Positions 36,021 through 46,588 of a stretch of DNA of 64,000 bases are shown piece by piece. The DNA is from Chloranthus sessilifolius (taxonomy: Eukaryota > Streptophyta > Magnoliopsida > Chloranthales > Chloranthaceae). Position 1 is the stretch's first letter. Each line of letters opens with the position of its first letter. The stretch is taken from the NCBI GenBank assembly GCA_021018995.1, contig CM037584.1, positions 144,229,317 to 144,293,316 of the forward strand, given 5' to 3'. The notes beneath the pieces were generated by a model. That model ran no database searches and was not told where the DNA came from. It was given only the letters and a program-made list of their open reading frames with translations. The position numbers were made by a program, and so were the translations under genes.

Positions 36021-36369
36021 TACTCCCCCAATAAGTCAGGGGTCTAGTCAATTATCCAACCTTGAATATATATAAAAATTCACAACAACTAAATATCCAC
36101 GACAAAGTTGAGTTCATGTAACCTTTCAAGCATGACACACACATTCCTAGCTAGCAGAATATATCGATACTTAGTTGAAGGAAATAGGTTCTCAATTATA
36201 CAGAGTTAGGTGCATTGGGTACCAATCCTAATTTGTATTACTTTTTATAATCGAGTGCACATTACAGTACATGTACCTGCAAGAGTTCAGAATAACCACA
36301 ACTAAATCAAAATATCCCTAACCAAGTAGATGAAACTCAACCTTAAGTTGTAGGTTGGGAGGGCTCATG
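36021..36369. other. deletion-junction filler in element F
   Basis: About 350 bases between the LTR remnant and the gag zinc knuckle that I cannot align to other parts of F. No gene. Confidence 0.35.
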
Positions 36370-37459
36370 AGAGCTTATCAATGTTGCCTATCCTTTCTTA
36401 GCTGCAGGACAATCCTTTATCAAATGTCATTGTCGGCCACACTTGAAGCATGCGCCCTTGACCCACCTACACTCTTTTGTCTTATGTTGCTTCCCGCATC
36501 TTGAGCATGACTCAATTGGGGTGGTTGAAGCAGTGTGTGAAGTCTATGGCATCCATGACTGGAGCATTGCTGTAGGGTTCGAAGGATGAAAAGACCTCAC
36601 AGGCATAGACATGGGTGGTCACGAGTGAATAGTCTGAGCAGGCTGACTGGGTGCTGACATCAAGAGTTTTGGCCTCTTGTTTGTTGGCTCATCAGTACTT
36701 GACCTCCCTTGACCTGCTATATTTTTACTTTGCTTCTCATGTCTCTTGTACATGTCTTCTATATCTCTCTCGACAATCAAAGCCTTACCCATTACAGCTC
36801 CATGCATTTCTAATTCTAACATAGAAATTCTATCACGTATGTTCGGCCTTAAGCCGTGTTCGAACTTATTGGCCTTCATCAGATCTGTGGCCACAAATTC
36901 TGGGACAAACCTTGACAATCTTGTAAACTCCGTTCCATACTCTCGTACAGACATTCCCCCTTGTTCCAGATTCATAAATTTTACCGCCCTCTGACTTCTC
37001 ACTTGCCTGGGAAAATATTGCTTGTTGAATACTTTGAAGAATTCCACCCAAGTCCATAACCCATTGGGATTATCCTGCTCTCTGATTCTCAATACCGACT
37101 TCCACCAAGGGTCGGCTTCCCACTCTAGCTGAAAAGAAGCCCAGCTTACTTTTTCTTCCTCGGTGCACGATAATTGTTGCAAAAGTTTCTCTATCTGATT
37201 CAGCCATTTCTTTTCTTTAAGCGGATCAGTCTGGTATAGGTGTAGGTGGAATCGGAGGTGGAGGCGGCTGCTGATGATTATTGGTATTCTGAGCAGTCAT
37301 CAACACCGTTTGTTGGGCCATCGCATTAACCACAGCTTCCAAGGCCTGTGTCATTCTTTCTTCACTTCCACCCACTCCCCTTACTAGGGTAGCATTCACT
37401 TCTGTCACAAATCTTCTACCACCTCGACCACCTCTCGGTCGTCTACCTCCACCAGACAT
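36370..37459 (-). pseudogene. Element F gag
   Basis: MSGGGRRPRGGRGGRRFV opens an Arg/Gly-rich N-terminus, then a Gln/Pro-rich linker (QQPPPPPIPPTPIPD) ending in a stop at 37226. The capsid region runs open from 37182 to 36619 (WTWVEFFKVFNKQYFP, GLRPNIRDRISMLEL, KRHEKQSKN). A CCHC zinc knuckle lies at about 36450-36400 in another frame. It is the same type as gag of A and better preserved, broken by a frameshift near 37220 and another before the knuckle. Confidence 0.88.
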
Positions 37460-37639
37460 AATGATCTGTTATAATGAAACAAAAGTTTTAATTAACAATG
37501 GGTTACTATACTCGGACAGAACTCTTAGAATCATACAGCCTATAACCTGACAGAATCTAATATCACATCTTTGGACCTACATCCATATTCCCGCACCTAT
37601 AGCTAGGCCTCTTAGTCTCCCATAAGACTTAAAGCCTAA

Positions 37640-37651
37640 GCTTTAATACCA
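37640..37651 (-). other. Primer binding site of element F (tRNA-Met type)
   Basis: The minus strand TGGTATTAAAGC lies two bases inside the 5' LTR. It resembles the TGGTATCAGAGC used by chromoviruses, with two mismatches. Confidence 0.75.
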
Positions 37652-38149
37652 ACTGTGACAGCCCGGATTTACCAACATGTTTTCTCGAGATATATATATT
37701 TTTCATCTTTAAACCAAATCCAGCTGGGAAAACTCAGACCGTCAGATCGCAGATCACAATCTGATACAGAATGCTTAGTACATCCATACACATACGAAAA
37801 TCAAAGCAGATAATACATATGACATAATTAAAATCGCCAGTTCTAATATCCAACATGAACAGAAAATTAAAATAAACCACTGGTGATGGCCAACCATCAC
37901 CTAACAATGGTATACCATACATGTATAATAGCACGAATGTACGAAGCCTAAACTTACCAAAATTCATGATGTACTAAATCTACGATCCCGGAAAGCTTAC
38001 AAATCCTCAAGTCCGGTGTCCAGATAAGTGTTATACTTGTGACGTATAGTCGGGGTGAGCTAACAATCTAAGCTCAGTGGAGAAAACTGATAACAATATA
38101 CATCTCATCAGTTATGCATAAATTCAAAGACAAAAATCAAAATATTTTC

Positions 38150-38340
38150 ATATTAAAATTGATGACATTTTCATACTCAAAATAGAAACTAAATTCAAGG
38201 GCATTTTCTTATCAAAAGCATAAACTGATTTCAAATGCCGTTTCTTATCAAAATGAAGCTGATTTCAAATGCCTTTTATTATCAAAATGGAACTGATTTC
38301 AAATACCTTTTCTCACTAAAGAAAATTTCCTATCAAAACA
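38150..38340. repeat. tandem repeat, about 38 bases, in LTR of F
   Basis: Four imperfect units built on CTGATTTCAAATGCC and TTTCTTATCAAAATG. Confidence 0.75.
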
Positions 38341-38552
38341 GGGTGTCTTGTTTATGTCAAAACGGAAAGCAATTTACTAGATTTAATTCACATTTACTTG
38401 CATGTCTTATCTTGGGTTTACTAAGTTCGATTCGCATTTCCTTATATGTCTTATCTTGATTTACTGAGTTCACTTACAGTAAGTTACATGTCGTACACAT
38501 TCTTACATAATTTCACTTACATGTCATACATATTTTTAGATAACTTACATAA

Positions 38553-38840
38553 TCGATTCACGGATATCCTGTCGTGCCGATTCGATTTACGGATATCCCG
38601 TCGTGCTGGTCTTACAGATTCTTACATAGCTTACATAGTGAGTTCGGAGTTTCAGATTCAATGTTTGGATTTCAAAGTATGATACCAATAACAAATTACA
38701 AATAAACTACTGTACTAGTTCAAATTACGGATATCCCGGCGCACCGGTTTAAATTACGGATATCCTGCCTTATCGGTTCAAATTGCGGATATCAGGTCGT
38801 ATCAATTCAAATTATGGATAACCCGTCGTACTGGTTAAAT
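38553..38840. repeat. ACGGATATCCCGTCGTGCCGG repeat cluster, about 30-base unit
   Basis: At least six units at 38560, 38589, 38726, 38754, 38784 and 38814, and another near 39061. Each carries GGATATCC and GTCGT or GCCGT. The LTR of element A has one unit (2880-2896). Confidence 0.75.
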
Positions 38841-38930
38841 TACGATTCTTATGTTCAAATTCAATATTTCAAAATTCAGAAGGTTCAAATTATGAATAAA
38901 TCGTCGTACCAGTTCGATTCCGCCCAAGCG

Positions 38931-39030
38931 GCCCATGGTGTACTAATAACTAGCCCATAGCGGCTTACGGTATACTTATAATCTGCCCACAGCGGTCTAC
39001 GGTATACTTATAATCCGCCCATAGCGGTCC
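38931..39030. repeat. GCCCATAGCGGTCTACGG repeat, about 34-base unit
   Basis: Three to four units (CCCATAGCGGCTTACGGTA and variants, spaced by TACTTATAATC) in LTR F. Confidence 0.75.
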
Positions 39031-39399
39031 ACTTAAATGACAAGACTTATTATTCGATTCACGGATATATTACTGTGCCGGTTCGATTTGGATTTAAATT
39101 TATATACATATTCAATTTGGATTCAATTTCAAGTTCACATTTGCTTCAAATTTAACTTCTGGGTTTGATATAAAGTTCAATGGATCACCGGGTTTGATTC
39201 CCGTTCCTTTATTCAAGTTTTCAAAGATTCGAAAACACTAAACATAACAAGCTCTAAATACATTTAAAAATCAAGTTTCCATTTTCAAAACATCTATAAA
39301 AAATCAAGATTCAAGCATAGGTTTCGTTTCTTTTTCCAAGAATGCAAATACAAATTCATCTTTCACAATTTTCAATTATTCAAAACCAATTACAAATTA

Positions 39400-39571
39400 G
39401 TCAAACATGTCACATGATCTATGAATAAAAAACAAGAATGCACTTAGGTACATAAAGTTTCCCCTACCTTTGCAAATACAAATCAGTCAAACCTGTCACA
39501 TGATCTATGAATAAAAAACAAGAATGCACTTAGGTACATAAAGTTTCCCCTACCTTTGCAAAGAGTTCAAA
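39400..39571. repeat. 86-base tandem duplication in LTR of F
   Basis: Units starting GTCAAACATGTCAC (39400) and GTCAAACCTGTCAC (39486) are almost identical through CCCCTACCTTTGCAAA, indicating a recent duplication relative to the rest of the LTR. Confidence 0.85.
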
Positions 39572-42500
39572 TACTAATTCATGATCAAATCAAAACTTAT
39601 CACATTTCATTCGATTATATCAAAACATCTATGAAAAATCAAATCGAAATGCATTTGTGTATGAAAATTTTCCCCACCTAAACTTCAAAGTTGTGCGAAG
39701 CCAAACAAAGTCCTATCGATGGCTTCCCACCTTCAATCTACATCATAAACATATGATGATACATCAAGGATTAACTCTAATCACTAATAACTTAGTCATA
39801 GTTAAGTGTTTTCTTAATACCGAAGTGAAATGGGCAAGTTCGTGCTAACTTTGAATTTGACCCAACTTCCTGCTATAATTTAACCTTTAAACCTTTAGAT
39901 TCACAAAATTATTAATTTCACAAAAGTTACAACTCTTATTGTCTTCTTTCTAATGTCGTAAGATTCGTATCATTCAGAGTTCAGAGCATAAAGTTACAGC
40001 CAAAATACTGAGATTGTGTTAGTTATCTTTATCGGATCGAGCCATGACTTTCAAACTTCTTGTGACATTGTCTTGACATTTTTTGTCTATTTTTGGAAGG
40101 CACTTCACGCGTGCAAGTTTCCAACTCGCACGAGCGACTGTGCGTGATTTTGCACGATTTTCCCTTCCTGAAGCCAGACAGAATAGGGATTGTTCTGCAG
40201 GCTAGTTTCAACCGATAATTCACAGGGAAACCCAAGAGTATCGCCGAAAAAAATAGAGAGAAAATACCTCTAAATTTTAATTTAAAATTATATAATCAAA
40301 AATTGACTAAAATCAAGCCACAAGCCGGGTTATATAGCTAAAAATCTTCATTATTAGAATTTTGCCAAAAATAGCAAATTTCAATAAACATGCCAAAATA
40401 ACAATACATAATAAAAGAAGTATTCTATAAAAAATTTGGCCCAAATCCGATTCAGAATCACCTCCTAAATACTAAAGGAAATATTACCAAAAAAGAACAG
40501 AGATAACTAAAAAGGTGGATTTGAAAGGGAAATCAGTGGATTTAGGTTTGAGAAAAATTCTACTGAAGATAACCATGATATGCGCGTCGCAAAGAGCTTT
40601 CCGAATTGGAGTCATTTGCACGATTCTGTCACCCGTAGCTAATGTTATGGCCAAAATACCGGCACACATCCAAAACTGCCCAAATTAGAAAAAGTTCACG
40701 ATTTCCTGCCAATTTTGCACTAATCTGCCAACTCAAGGTATCTCAATGCCAACAACATGCTATCTGACAACTCAGCATCGTCTGACTCGGATCCTCCTGC
40801 ATCACTTCCTAAAACCCATTTTTCTCAAAATTAAAACTCTATCATTAGCATACAATCTATCCTTCTTAATGCAAGTTCAACACATGAATTATTGCGCATT
40901 TTACCTCCTAGAATCGGGCACGCAATGCCCACGACTATTGCAACTAAGAATCGATTTCCACACTTCAAAATTGCCTGATTAGTTGAAATCCTTTTATTCC
41001 TTTTGATCGTAGTGACGAAGATCAAACCTCCTCAACCTCCTTGATGTATCCAATCACTCAATAGCTCTCTCGCGCGAAATAGAGCGACCTAGAGCGAGAT
41101 CCACTGAGTTTTGAGTTTCTAATCACCAAGAACAAAGAACAAAAGAGGGTTTGTGAGGCAAAAGAGGGTTTTCTCACACTATTTGATCGTAGCTGCGTCG
41201 AAACTGGCACTCTCTTGTGGTTAGCAATCGGAGAAGATGAACTTCGTGCAGGAGATCACGGTGCGTCGGATCTCGAAGGGCGAATGGAGCGATACCTTTC
41301 TTCTTCCTTCTTTCACTTCTCTCTTTCTCTCAACTCTCACCCACAACAAACAAGCCAAATGAAGCTTGCATGAGACACCTCCCCCCCTTATCCTTTTGGT
41401 TCGGTTTCGTGTGGAGCACACACACACCTATGTGTGTGGTAGTTCTTATCCAAGAACTAATTCTTGGTATGAAGCTTGCACACCGAAGCGGTGTATAATC
41501 TTTTACTCAATGGTTCTTAATGAGATCTAATCCACTAAACTTATGGGACCTACTTAAGTGCTAAGCCGGTACCCCGTGATCCAGTGCATGGGTCTCCTAT
41601 CAAGGGTCAAAACACAAGATCTAACCTCTCTATTCACACAAAAAAAATATTCTTATTAATTATTTATCCCAAAATTCAAGGCGGCATTGTGCGGCCCACT
41701 GAACACATACACTTGGTTGGGTGCTACTTGATAAGTTGGGTTATTGGGCTCGGGTTTGTGTGCAACCTGCACAAACACACGTACACTCTACATAGGGTAC
41801 GAGTTGGGTTTCAATGCGCTTGGCGCATACCCCCAATTATAACAAGTGGGATTTGAGACCACGTTATCTAGGTGAAACATTTGGCTCGGGTCAATTCAGT
41901 CAAAAGGTCGCATTTTTGTCAATGGTCAATGATTCAATGTTTTCAAAAAATTTGGGTTATTACATCACATATCTAGTGCTATAGGGATCTGCACAAGCAG
42001 TTGAACACTCAACAGCTATGGAAGGTAATAAATAATGTCAAATATTCAAAAAGCAATGTTCCTGACCTTGCTAGCAAGCAAGAAGGGTGGCCACTGTATT
42101 AGTTTCTGGTTAGGATCTAATGAATAAGGAACTATCAATAGGTCCATTTCCCTGAATTAAACAAAAAAACAAATTACAAGTATAACTCCAATGCCTTATC
42201 AGAAAAAAAAAGGTATAAGTCCAATGGGATAAGAAAGCGAACGACAGAAATAAGTATAGGACCTAAGAGAAACTTTGACGAGAAGTCTTTCCTATCACTT
42301 ATGAGGTCTTCTTCGCAGAAACTGCATATGACTTCATTCCATAACTGAGCAAACTTTGCTGCCTCAGTCCTCCTACCTGGGGAAGCCTAAAAGTCATAAA
42401 GGTAAAGAAAACAATAAATAAACCTATTCATGTCATCAATCTGTATCAACACTATGTCTCTATAAGATACAACCTCCACAAAGTGCTTCAAGAACGAAAA

Positions 42501-42596
42501 TCCCCTATTTCAGATCTTATGAGAAGGTACCAAATATGTGTTGAAGACTCCCGGTAAAGATTGAAATTGCGACCATAGCATGCCCAATGTCCGTAT

Positions 42597-43485
42597 GTAT
42601 GAGAAGATAAGTGTAGGAGTTAAGTATGCACTAACTAATATGCTATGATATTAATGGAATGCATTTTATATAAACCTATCTTACCACAACGACTCCTTAC
42701 AAAATATTTCAGACCCAAATTGCGGCTTGAATTCATTTGAGTAGGCATCATCCAAGCATATTATCTATGGAAATGAACTCCAACTAAAAAATTCCTTTAC
42801 CAAACAATATCCATCAAGATGCATCTTCTTCAAAAACTTCGAAAAAACTATTGTACACAATTTTCTTCACTGTAAAGCAATAAAAATTATTTGGCATTTG
42901 TCAACTGAAATACTTGATCATATCCCAAAGCTCACTATGGACAGATGGAAGTAATAAAATGATTGCACTAATCAGGTGCACAAATTGTTTGGTGGTTGTT
43001 TGCGAACATTCTATGCTAAACGTTGTGAGTGGACCAGTGTGAAGCTTTAGCTATGTTGCTGGCCAGAGCTCCTAGTCGACATTTAGCTAGAAAGAAATAG
43101 AAATAGAAAGCCAACATGCAAATTGCAAACTAGGGATTAGAAAACTAGAAAATCAGATTCTGAAAATTTTCTGAAATCTATGCTCAGCTCTGAATCAGCC
43201 ATCCCTATACCAAAAGGTTATCAATATAATCCTTTTTACCGATAAAAAAAAATACTTTTATCCAATGATGTCGATGATGCCTTGTTAGACTTTTCCTATT
43301 TTGAGTAAGTGCAGTGAAGACAAATGTAATTCGTTTGTGTATTTCACTTTGAGGTCAATTTCGGCATTATGCTTTTATGCAGGGTGCCTGGGCTAGGAGT
43401 TTATTCATTTGTCTTTATTATATTTATGTTAATTGGGTCCAGTAGAACTTAAAATTGTAACATGGTGTAGAGTCGACATGCACTG
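42597..43485. other. unassigned sequence 5' of the callose synthase fragment
   Basis: Lies upstream of the first recognised exon on the minus strand and ends at LTR G. I could not read further callose synthase exons with confidence. It may contain eroded intron or exon sequence. No other gene was seen. Confidence 0.4.
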
Positions 43486-45095
43486 TGTAGTTACTCAAAT
43501 CTGGCCCAAGGCCCGATCGAAACACCTTTCGAGAGAGGTGCAATTCTGAGCTTTTGATGGCATGTATGGAATTAGGAATCACCCCAAACTCTTAGGAATC
43601 ACCCTAGATCCCTTAGGAACCTATCCCAAACCTTTAGAAACCAATCCCGACCCTTAGAACCTATTTCGAATCGTAAACCTAACCTTCCTGAGCAATGGAT
43701 GAAGAGTGGTGCACCAGGACTATCTAAGGTCTTCTATTGATATCAAATCATATACCATTGGAAAGAGGACTTCTCCAGCTTTCCAACAAGCCAAAATCAC
43801 CTCAATCAGAGTTATATATCAAAAGTTATGACCATTTGAAAATCGAGCTTTTTTGGAGGAATTTTTGCATTAGTTGCACCAGGCCATTTTCCCCCTGGAT
43901 TTGCCTGGCGCAACTAATAGTTGTGCCAGGTCTTTTTCCCTAGAAATGGCCTGGCGTAACTAATAGTTGCGCCAGGTATAAATGGGTCCCCCCACCCCTC
44001 GCGAAGCCAACTTCCAGGCTACTGTTCGTTACTGTTTTACTGTACATTTGCCTGGCGCAAATATTAGTTGCTCCAGGCAAATGTATGAACAGTGACTGTT
44101 GGATTTTGCCCTAAATTTCGTGATTGGGGTTTGACTTGTTGGCCACCTCGACCTTTGGGGTGTGTTTTGATAGTTCTGTTGCACCCATTCACTACCTATT
44201 TAAATCCCTTAAGTGGCCTAAAGCCTCACCCCATCATCCACCATTGGAGGATCCTTCACACCTTTCCAAAGCTCCAAAAATCCTAGGAAACCTTAGATTG
44301 CCCATTACCTAATTACTAATCCAATTAGGACTTTAACCCCTCACTAATCCTCCCTTCCTCTATAAATGGAGCCCCCCTCCCCTTGGTTTAAGGGTTGAGA
44401 ATTTTGGCCTAAGAGAGAAAGAGCTTAAAGTGAGAAGATCTTTCTCCCTTTGGTGCACACTTCCCATACAAATTCTAGAATTCTAAAACCTCCTTTGAGT
44501 GATATTTTTCACCTTAGATCCCTTAGTTTAGGCATATGCTACCCATTCACCTTCCCTCTCTACCTTTTAGTTAGCAAGCCTTAGAGGCTAGAACCCCACT
44601 TTCCACCATACAAAGCCTTCAAGAGCTCATCAAAGCAAGCCACACAAGGCTCTCCTACGGTGCTACAAGGGCCCGAGGGCTCCGGCTCTCCGCTTTCTTC
44701 TCCTATCTCTTTCTAGCTCCTTCCATCCTCCCATTTGTGCCGTTACGCCGCCGATTTTTCGGTAGGAACGAAGGGGCACAAATAGGATTCTAAGCCCTTT
44801 TGGGCAAGATGAAGCTATTTTCTTTTCTTTCATTTCATTTTATTTTTTGCCATTAGTAGAGACCGCGTTAAGTGGGTTGATCGGGTGCCTAACACCTTCT
44901 CGATTGATAACCGAAGCCCCTACCCAAGAGCCTTTGGTGTGGACCGGATTTAGAGTCATATTTTTAGCACTTAGGTGCTCATAAAAATGAACTAGATATC
45001 GCGGGATACCGAAAGCTCTGGGTGGCAACTCTATATTTTTTTCGTTAGAGAGCGCATCGTCGCGACGGGATCTTCTCGATTCCCACGGTTGCGCA
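43486..45095 (+). repeat. 5' LTR of element G
   Basis: TGTAGTTACTC...GGTTGCGCA, 1.61 kb, homologous to solo LTR E. TATA box CTATAAATG at 44360-44368. Four copies of a TGGCGCAACTA/TAGTTGCGCCA palindrome lie 280-490 bases upstream (43867-44078). Confidence 0.88.
43867..44078. promoter_or_regulatory. TGGCGCAACTA-TAGTTGCGCCA palindromes in LTR G
   Basis: Two nearly perfect 27-base inverted repeats (43904-43930 and 43950-43976), one at 44050-44078 and a half-site at 43869-43886. Arms CCTGGCGCAACTA and TAGTTGCGCCAGG meet at a central A. The arms are long enough to form stable hairpins in RNA or single-stranded DNA, or to bind a dimeric protein. Confidence 0.75.
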
Positions 45096-45097
45096 GA

Positions 45098-45115
45098 TGG
45101 CGACTCTGCTGGGGA
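45098..45115 (+). other. Primer binding site of element G
   Basis: TGGCGACTCTGCTGGGGA lies two bases after the LTR, typical of Tat/Ogre elements. Confidence 0.8.
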
Positions 45116-45247
45116 GTAGCTTATAGAGCTTCCCCTTGAACATGGTCTTGTTTTTTTTTTTTTTTACTAACATGTTATTGCTGTTCTTTTAGTTTATTTT
45201 TGCTGTGTTTTTACTCACCCCTCCGATTAAGTCATTTTACTTACTCC

Positions 45248-45434
45248 TATTTTTCCGTCATTTACGAGCCTTAGCAGTTTGGCGGGCCTACATGCGCATT
45301 GTCTTTTAAAATTCCTTATTTTTCCGTCATTTTAGTGCCTTAGCCGATTGGCGGGCCTACTTGAGCTATCTTTTAATTCCTTTAAATTTTTGTCATTTAA
45401 ACTGCCTTAGCTGATTGGCGGGCCTACTTGTGCA
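45248..45434 (+). repeat. three-unit leader repeat of G, about 70 bases
   Basis: Units of the form TTTTTCCGTCATTT, then GCCTTAGC, then GATTGGCGGGCCTACTTG at about 45250, 45318 and 45386. Noncoding. Confidence 0.75.
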
Positions 45435-45654
45435 CTCATATTCCATCAGTGGACGCCGGCCCGTAGTGGCGGCACGGGATAATCACCCCCGGTCTTTGAA
45501 CTAAAGAAAATTTCCCAAAAAAAAAAAGAGAAAAGCTTTGAAAAAAAAAAAAAAATAATTGAACCAACTTAGGGAGCTTAATTAATCTATTTTACGGGGT
45601 AGATTTTTAAAAAGGGTTGGGTTTAGGCCCACATACAAACACCCGAGTCTTAGT

Positions 45655-45870
45655 ATGGCGGCAGCCCCTAGTGGTGATGATCCAGAAAAGTCCCAGCCTA
45701 CCTAGTATCTGAGAAGGCGCTTGCACCGGAGGCATATTGGGTGGGTTCCCATTCCAAAAAGCTTAAAACCCTTGGAGAGCGCACTAGCGAGTTATACTGG
45801 ACTCAAACCCTCTAGGTGCGGTGAGGAGAGAACCGATCACCAAAAAATAGCTCAGTTCCCGGAAGCCTAG
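45655..45870 (+). pseudogene. small leader ORF of element G, one stop
   Basis: ATG at 45655 starts MAAAPSGDDPEKSQPT, then TAG at 45703-45705, then a clean frame YLRRRLHRRHIGWVPIPK ... ERTDHQKIAQFPEA to TAG at 45868. About 71 codons, basic in the middle. It sits between the primer site and gag. I recall similar frames in leaders of Tat-like elements but cannot name a family. The single stop in a well-formed frame suggests a decayed gene rather than chance. Confidence 0.45.
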
Positions 45871-45947
45871 CTTCCATAAAAGCCAAAAAAAGAGACTCAT
45901 TTCGGGCATTAGTGGCTGCTGTCTTCTGTTCTGGAGAACCAGTTTTT

Positions 45948-46118
45948 GCCTGGCACAAGTATTAGTTCCGCCAGTGTAAAAACACTAGAATTTATAACTA
46001 GCGCAACTAATACTTGTGCTAGCTTTAAAATCCCAAGTTTTACCTTGGCGCAACTAATAGTTGCGCCAGTGTAAAATTGGTCCCCTACAACCTGGGCACA
46101 TGTATTAGTTGCGCCAGG
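45948..46118. promoter_or_regulatory. Internal palindrome array in leader of G
   Basis: Four copies of the LTR palindrome: TGGCACAAGTATTAGTTCCGCC (arms 45951-45972), a CTAGCGCAACTA form at 46000-46022, the almost perfect TTGGCGCAACTA/TAGTTGCGCCAG at 46045-46069, and a last one at 46091-46117. A (TA)n box follows at 46435-46456 and the gag-like frame starts at 46589. The array-TATA-ORF order repeats that of the LTR. Confidence 0.65.
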
Positions 46119-46588
46119 TTTGTTTAACAGCACCTCAGCCCGAATCCTTGGCCCTTTTCACATCCCGAGTTCCCCGATTAGTGTGCTTAGTGCCTTGTTT
46201 GGGCCCCGCCATCGCCGGTCAAGAGAAGGCAACTTCTTTTTGGCTCATCTCGGGGGATCGAGTTGTTTGCCTTGATTTTCGTGCCTTCAATAGATCGAAG
46301 TTTCCCCTTCGATTGCTTCTAAGTGCGTCGGAATCGTCGCGGCGGGTCTTGAATTAAGGTACGAGGGCCACCCAAAAAGGGAGTTCCAAGGCCTCGGAAC
46401 CTTTGTTTTCCAAAAGCTCTTTTGAGAAATTCAAAAAATATATATATATATAATAAATCAAAAACCCAAAAAATATAGTTTGTGGTGCCGGCATAACGGC
46501 ATCACCTTGCCCTCCGCCGTCCCGTAGGGGAAGGAGGAAATATTTTGGGCCTTATCCAAGGCACCGTTACCCAACCCGTTCCTGTAGA
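46119..46588 (+). other. Leader of G between array and gag
   Basis: No supported gene. Contains a TATATATATATAATAA stretch at about 46440-46456, possible TATA function. Confidence 0.4.

Larger units (their letters stand above)
35515..41964 (-). mobile_element. Element F: Tekay-like element, gag only, in the callose synthase exon
   Basis: Minus strand: 5' LTR 41964-37654, tRNA-Met-type primer site, gag 37459-36370, then a partial 3' LTR 36020-35515. All of pol is missing. Flanks are TGCCA (35510-35514) and TCACA (41965-41969); three of five bases match, so the target duplication is decayed or the border is off by a few bases. The host coding sequence resumes directly on either side, which fixes the insertion. 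Confidence 0.88.
37654..41964 (-). repeat. 5' LTR of element F with internal tandem repeats
   Basis: About 4.3 kb, from TGTGACAGCC to TTATTACA, long for an LTR. Much of the length comes from tandem repeats (38150-38340, 38553-38840, 38931-39030, 39400-39571). A TATA box (minus TATATAA) lies at 40330-40338. GTCGC-like motifs occur at 40110-40140 (CTCGCACGAGCGACT) and 41068-41080 (CTCGCGCGA). A large part of the short ORFs inside it have no family resemblance. Confidence 0.8.
34738..42596 (-). pseudogene. CALS: callose synthase (glucan synthase-like) gene fragment, disrupted
   Basis: Six consecutive exon pieces on the minus strand read as part of a plant callose synthase, a plasma-membrane enzyme making beta-1,3-glucan: 42596-42474 ([20 protein letters not shown]), 42386-42292 (TEAAKFAQLWNEVICSF), 42151-42067 ([20 protein letters not shown]), 41988-41968 (IPIALDM), 35514-35373 ([16 protein letters not shown]) and 34860-34738 (RTFLANFRMSPLPVLCKKF). 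Element F splits the exon between IPIALDM and AAHFQS. Other lesions are a TGA at 42512-42510, a donor GA instead of GT at 42291-42290, and missing acceptor AG before 42596 and 34860. Other splice sites (GTAAGT after 34738; TTCAG before 42151) are normal. The flanking exons of a full gene were not found, so this is a fragment. Confidence 0.92.

Noticed and set aside
42600..43100. Further callose synthase exons upstream
   Set aside because: Some phrases on the minus strand hinted at coding, but none could be matched over more than a few residues.
46109..46357. 82-residue ORF in the leader of G
   Set aside because: Overlaps the palindrome array, shows no family pattern, and its composition is not distinct from surroundings.
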